Origin: Chrysomallon squamiferum
Lineage: Eukaryota; Mollusca; Gastropoda; Neomphalida; Peltospiridae
NCBI GenBank assembly: GCA_012295275.1
Contig: CM022674.1
Location: 2,398,242 to 2,408,241, forward strand
Direction: 5' to 3'
Length of the DNA: 10,000 bases
The notes under the pieces are model-generated. The model had not been told where the DNA came from. It ran no database searches and saw nothing but the letters and a program-made list of their open reading frames with translations. Numbering within the stretch: the stretch's first letter is position 1; the number at the start of each line of letters is the position of its first letter. The position numbers were made by a program, and so were the translations under genes. Positions 5,820 to 10,000 of this stretch are shown piece by piece.

Positions 5820-8800
5820 CGTTTTGGCATTTATACCAATGACCCTTTTTGTTATACTTCATCGCTTTAACAATCATGTCTTTTTCTTCTCGACTTAAAC
5901 CCATCTTCTGCTCTAAGTCAGTAACAAACGTACGATAATTTTCCTCTTTATCTTTTAATAACGTTTTCCGGTCTAGCTCATCGATGATTTTTTCAATTTC
6001 TGTTTTTTCGTCGGCACTGTCACGGAGTTTAATGGCTCTCCACAAAAGTCGAAATCTTTTTATCTCCATGTCGCATTCGTCGAGCTGTTGTTCTGAAAAC
6101 CTTTCTCTTTTCTCCAGCCACAAGTGTAGATTTCTGAGTTCAGTGATTAGCATTTGATGTGTGTCACCTAGAGCGCGTATTTCGTCAAGAAGAGACGAGA
6201 CAGCACTGACAAAGGTTCTTCTGTTCACCAGGAACGTCTCAAGCATCTCCACCTCGTGAACAGAACAAGCGTTTCTCAGCATTCTTCTAAATCTTTCTGA
6301 AAGATCAGGGAACTCTTCTCTAAGTGTAACAGCTTTTTCTTTCACGTCACCACTGCTGGAAACGAATTCTTCTTTAATCTTGTCTATGTCCGCCTGAGCA
6401 GCTTTAATTAAGTTGCTGTATCGCTGAGCGTTAAGGATCGGGGTTTTGCATCTCGGACACTCTTTTCTTCTAACTGCGTCGTCATTTCCACTGTCCATGT
6501 ATGTGTCAAGGCCAGAGCTTTCGAAAATGTGTTTGCAGTCTGGAAGTTGATAGAAAACAGCACCGGCTTCGTCTTCGTTTCCAAAAAAGATTTCCTTAGG
6601 GTCATCTTCTTGACACTCGAGACAAAAACACGGCTCGCAAAAGAATCCTGCACACCGGTGTTTACATTTCAAAACTGTGTTGCAGGGATGGTCACACCTT
6701 GGTCGATTGCAAGGTTCACAACAAACTGCTGAACATCTGTAATCATTTGGACATCGCCTTCTGCAGTTCCAGTCACAGGGTTCCTGGCACGGAACACAGA
6801 TAGCACCACATAACCTTTTACATTTGGAATGAACACATTTAGCTTCGCATTTCTCGGTGCAGTATCCACATGGAACGCTGCATAATTTTCTGCACGTGTG
6901 ACCACAGATCAAAAGTCGCGTGCACTTCTCTTTACATTCTTGATGAAGATTTCCTCTGAAACATTTCCCGCATGTTCCTTTACATGCATGACCACACTGG
7001 AGAATTTTTTTGCAAGGAATCTTGCATTCAGGATTGAGTTTTGTACAACAAGCTATTTGAATGTTGTGGCCGCATTTTGCATCAATTCTGATCAACTCAT
7101 GACAGTCGAAAGTTGTGTTGCATTTTTCTCCACATTTCTTTTGACATCTATGACCACAATCAAGTGTTTTTGTACATCTTTCTTGACATTGTACATCATC
7201 GGGATCTTCGAAACAAAACATTTGTTGAGTGTGGCCGCAAGCTGGGAGTACAGCGGTGACTTTTTCTCTGCATTTTCCACAATCCTGGCCACAGGTTTTT
7301 GAACATTTGTGTCCTCTTGGGCAGCGTTTTAAGCATGGCTTACTACAAGGCAGTTGGTGACTTTCGTCGTTTACGTGACATCTGCGACTACACGCATGTC
7401 CGCACTCCAGTCTAGTTTCACACATTTTGCTGCAACCTCCGTCCGCTGCTTTGTCGAAATCCACAGGATTTTTTACAGCGATTTGTTGTCCGTGTTTCTG
7501 ACACTTCAGCATCAGAATGTTGCCGACGTTTTCTGTAATCTCGGCTTTGGACAAAACCTTGTCCCAAACACGAGACTTTTCTCTCAGCAAACTCGTGTTT
7601 CCAATAACATATAAACCCTCACGTGCTCTGGACAGAGTCACACATATTCGATTGGTTCTTCGCAAAAACCCGATGTCTTTTTCGAAATTGCTGCGAACCA
7701 AAGACACTAAAATGATTTTGTTTTCTTCTCCTTGATAATTATCGATGGCTGCAATTCGGACTTCACTCGTTTTCTTAGCTAAAACTGTGTCACTCTTCTC
7801 CATATTTTGAATCAAGCTTTTCAGCAGATACTCTTGCTCTTTGTATGATGCCAGTATTGTTATGTCTGACGGTGAATAGTCTTGTAGAATCAAATGTCGA
7901 TACAGTTTTGTTAACATTTCTGCTTCGTGTTTATTACTGTGGCTATGAGAATCATTTATTTGATCTTCTGGATAGTTGTGGTCAAGAAAGAACAAATCAG
8001 ACGACATTCCTTTAATGTGGTCGTATTTAAATACTGACTCGTCGTCATAGAGCTGCTCGTATATGTGTGGCTGCAGCAAGGAACTCATCTCTGGTCGCAT
8101 TCTGTGCTGAAGTTTGAGCTGTTGGAATTTCATTCCACTTCGGATCCATCTCTCAAACAAGGAAACGTCTGTCTTGTATTCCCTGCAGAGCTGGAAATCG
8201 TTAAACGACGGCTGCAACTGCTGATGGTCTCCAATCATGATTAGATGCTGACAGGAACTTGATAACGCGCTGATGACGTGCTGTTCAGCAACCTGGGCAG
8301 CCTCTTCTACAATCACAACAGCTGGCGCAACGGCTTCCAGCTGAGCAGAAATCCGTGCTGCTCCGGTTGTTGTCATCGCTACTAAATGTGCCTTCCTCAT
8401 AATATCGACATCTATCACTGCCGCCTCTTCTCTGTCGATTTCACATGCTTCTTCAAAAGATTGCTCTGCAGCCTCGGCTTCCTCTCTGAAAGACTGTGTA
8501 GCTTTCCAAATCCAGTATCTATACAATCTCCATCTGTCAGTGACATCAAGTCTCCAGATGTTGATCACACGTTCTGCCTCTAGATTTGTCATCATATCCC
8601 TAGAACTGGTTTCTTCACAAACACGTTTAAAGAATGTTTTCTTCTCTTTCTTAAATAGGCTGCTCCAGTATGTTTCAGTTTTCAAAATCTGAGAGTCGAG
8701 AGCCATCACTGGACTAGACAGTTCGTCATCACATTCACACACCAGCTCTTCGAAACTCTCTATAATCCTGTCTTTGTCTGCCTCTGACACGTCTTCTTCT

Positions 8801-10000
8801 GACCATTCGTTGTTGTCTTGAACAGGTGCAGCAGTTTCATCGTTTCGCAGAAATCGTTCCACTTGTAACCATGAAAGTATCTGAGTTTGACTCTCTGGAC
8901 ATCCGTCGTCTGACACAATGATTTTATTTAGAGAGAGCTGTATGAAATGGCGGTCGTTCATTGCTTTTACCTTCACTAAGGTATCTTCGTGGACAATGCC
9001 TTTTGTGTATTCGTCTATTTTGCGTTTGATTAAATTGACCGTCTTACTGTGGGGTTTTGAAAAGCTTCGATAGTGCTGAGAACATTTTATGGCTCTTCTG
9101 TATTCCTTGATGTTGCACTTCTCAAGTTGTGGCTCTTGACAGCGTGATCCAATTCTTACGATCTTTTCAGTTGTAACTGCTGACTTTTTGATGAGTTCTG
9201 TTAAGAACTGATCCAAAGAATGGTTAGTGTAACTGATCAAGAGTAACGGCCTAGATAAACCGGTCCCAGATTTTCTCCAAATGCTTCTGTTTTTCAGGAG
9301 GAATTCAGCCAATCTTTCGCCCATCAATGTCTTACCTGTCCCTGGAGGACCCTGAATAAGAGCAATTTCATTTGTCAAAGCCAGCTTTATAGCCGCATAC
9401 TGAGAGTCGTCCAATCCCAGTTCATCTGCTGATGGCCACTGGCTAAAATCTTTTATAGAGACGTTTGTGTAGGTCTTGGTGGGGACAGAGTTTCCATACT
9501 TCAACAGACAACGAAACGACACTTCGTCAGCCATTTCAAGATATTTCGGCAGCCTCGGCTCTACTTTATGACCAATCAAATACGGTTCTAATGGGAGTCT
9601 GAATCTTTGGTTTTCTATCTCTTCAAACATGTGTTTCAAAGTTTTCAGTGTGCTTGAATAAGCGGGATAAAATGATCGAGATTCCAGCATTACGCATTTA
9701 TTTTTTGTCAGTTTGGAAATTGTCTCGCTTTTTGCGTCAATGAACTGGACGTCGATGTTTCCCCTTCTCATTGATTCAGCAGTTCTGTTAGCAACTGTCC
9801 CATACAACAAAGAGGAAAATTCGTCGCAAGAAAAGCACAAAAGGGATCCATACTTTAAGATCTGTGGATGATAATGCATGTTTTCAATATGAATCTCCCA
9901 TACGATCCCTAAACCTTTCGCACATTTATACGACACAAGAGTAACGTCTTCAAAAACCCTGACGTCAGGATCTCTGAAGGCTCGAGATGGTCTTTCCTTC
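5820..10000 (-). CDS. ZNFX1: ZNFX1 homologue (SF1 RNA helicase with NFX1-type zinc fingers), large exon, 5' partial
   Basis: About 1,393 codons with no internal stop. The frame is still open at position 10000, reading KERPSRAFRDPDVRVFEDV before the codons at 9934-9936. That GTG codon is therefore not a start, and the N-terminus lies outside. Helicase motifs run in order: LGLDDSQY at about 9388-9420, Walker A GPPGTGKT at 9328-9351, motif Ia SYTNHSLDQFL at about 9202-9231, EEAA Walker B at 8296-8307, GDHQQLQP at 8209-8232, QHRMRPE at 8089-8109, IDNYQGEE at about 7723-7746 and VTLSRAREGLYVIGN at 7597-7641. EEAA instead of DEAA is, from memory, usual in ZNFX1. A helical, partly acidic insert of about 280 residues separates Ia from II. 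A Cys-rich block (about 6613-7434) holds roughly seven or eight NFX1-type units such as CGHACSRRC. A half-RING-like C-x-H...CPRC segment follows (6448-6630), then a helical stretch (about 5857-6426) and the start of an RZ finger (GHWYKC). Human ZNFX1 is about 1,900 residues. The family binds RNA, serving in antiviral sensing in vertebrates and Z granules in nematodes. Paralogues are possible, so orthology is less certain than family. Confidence 0.95.

Noticed and set aside
6408-8583. Several short open frames on both strands inside the ZNFX1 exon, some Cys-rich
   Set aside because: They are shadows of the long conserved frame in other phases and carry no independent support.
9328-9340. Perfect splice-donor consensus CAG|GTAAGA inside the Walker A codons of the ZNFX1 exon
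   Set aside because: GGT AAG encodes the Gly-Lys of the P-loop, so the match is a natural result of codon choice, and the downstream sequence is conserved helicase coding sequence.

Overview
This is animal nuclear DNA. The non-coding part is AT-rich and full of simple repeats (AAT, CA, TATG, TA, a TATAC pentamer array), and the one clear gene is split by a GT-AG intron. A very long uninterrupted ZNFX1-type coding exon next to dense AAT/CA/TATG microsatellites suggests a mollusc, possibly a cephalopod. That is inference, because no species-specific marker is visible.

Layout. Positions 1-541 are AT-rich, with a hexamer repeat, a CATA repeat and a long AAT repeat. At 454-541 on the minus strand lies a candidate first coding exon of an unrecognised secreted protein: a signal peptide followed by a phase-1 splice donor. 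Positions 542-1370 hold a unique stretch with possible upstream signals, a TATG/TA/CA tract able to fold into a hairpin, and a 25-base A run. Positions 1375-2195 are a diverged tandem duplication with a unit of about 370-460 bp. Positions 2443-3850 are an AT-rich 21-bp satellite with higher-order structure, including a perfect 156-bp duplication. Positions 3999-4770 are mostly microsatellites around a non-repetitive island (4244-4387). Positions 4900-5195 are a degenerate TATAC array and a CA repeat.

From 5247 to the right edge the minus strand carries the 3' part of a ZNFX1 homologue, an SF1 (UPF1-like) RNA helicase with NFX1-type zinc fingers. The large exon (5820-10000) stays open through the window edge, so the N-terminal part, probably some 400-500 residues, lies outside. 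A 385-bp phase-1 intron (5435-5819) interrupts the C-terminal RZ-type zinc finger, which finishes in a last exon at 5247-5434. Joined, the window encodes about 1,455 residues. ZNFX1 proteins act in antiviral RNA sensing in vertebrates and in small-RNA inheritance granules in nematodes.

The two minus-strand units are separated by about 4.7 kb of repeats, and nothing indicates that they work together. No rRNA, tRNA, CRISPR array or recognisable intact transposon was seen.
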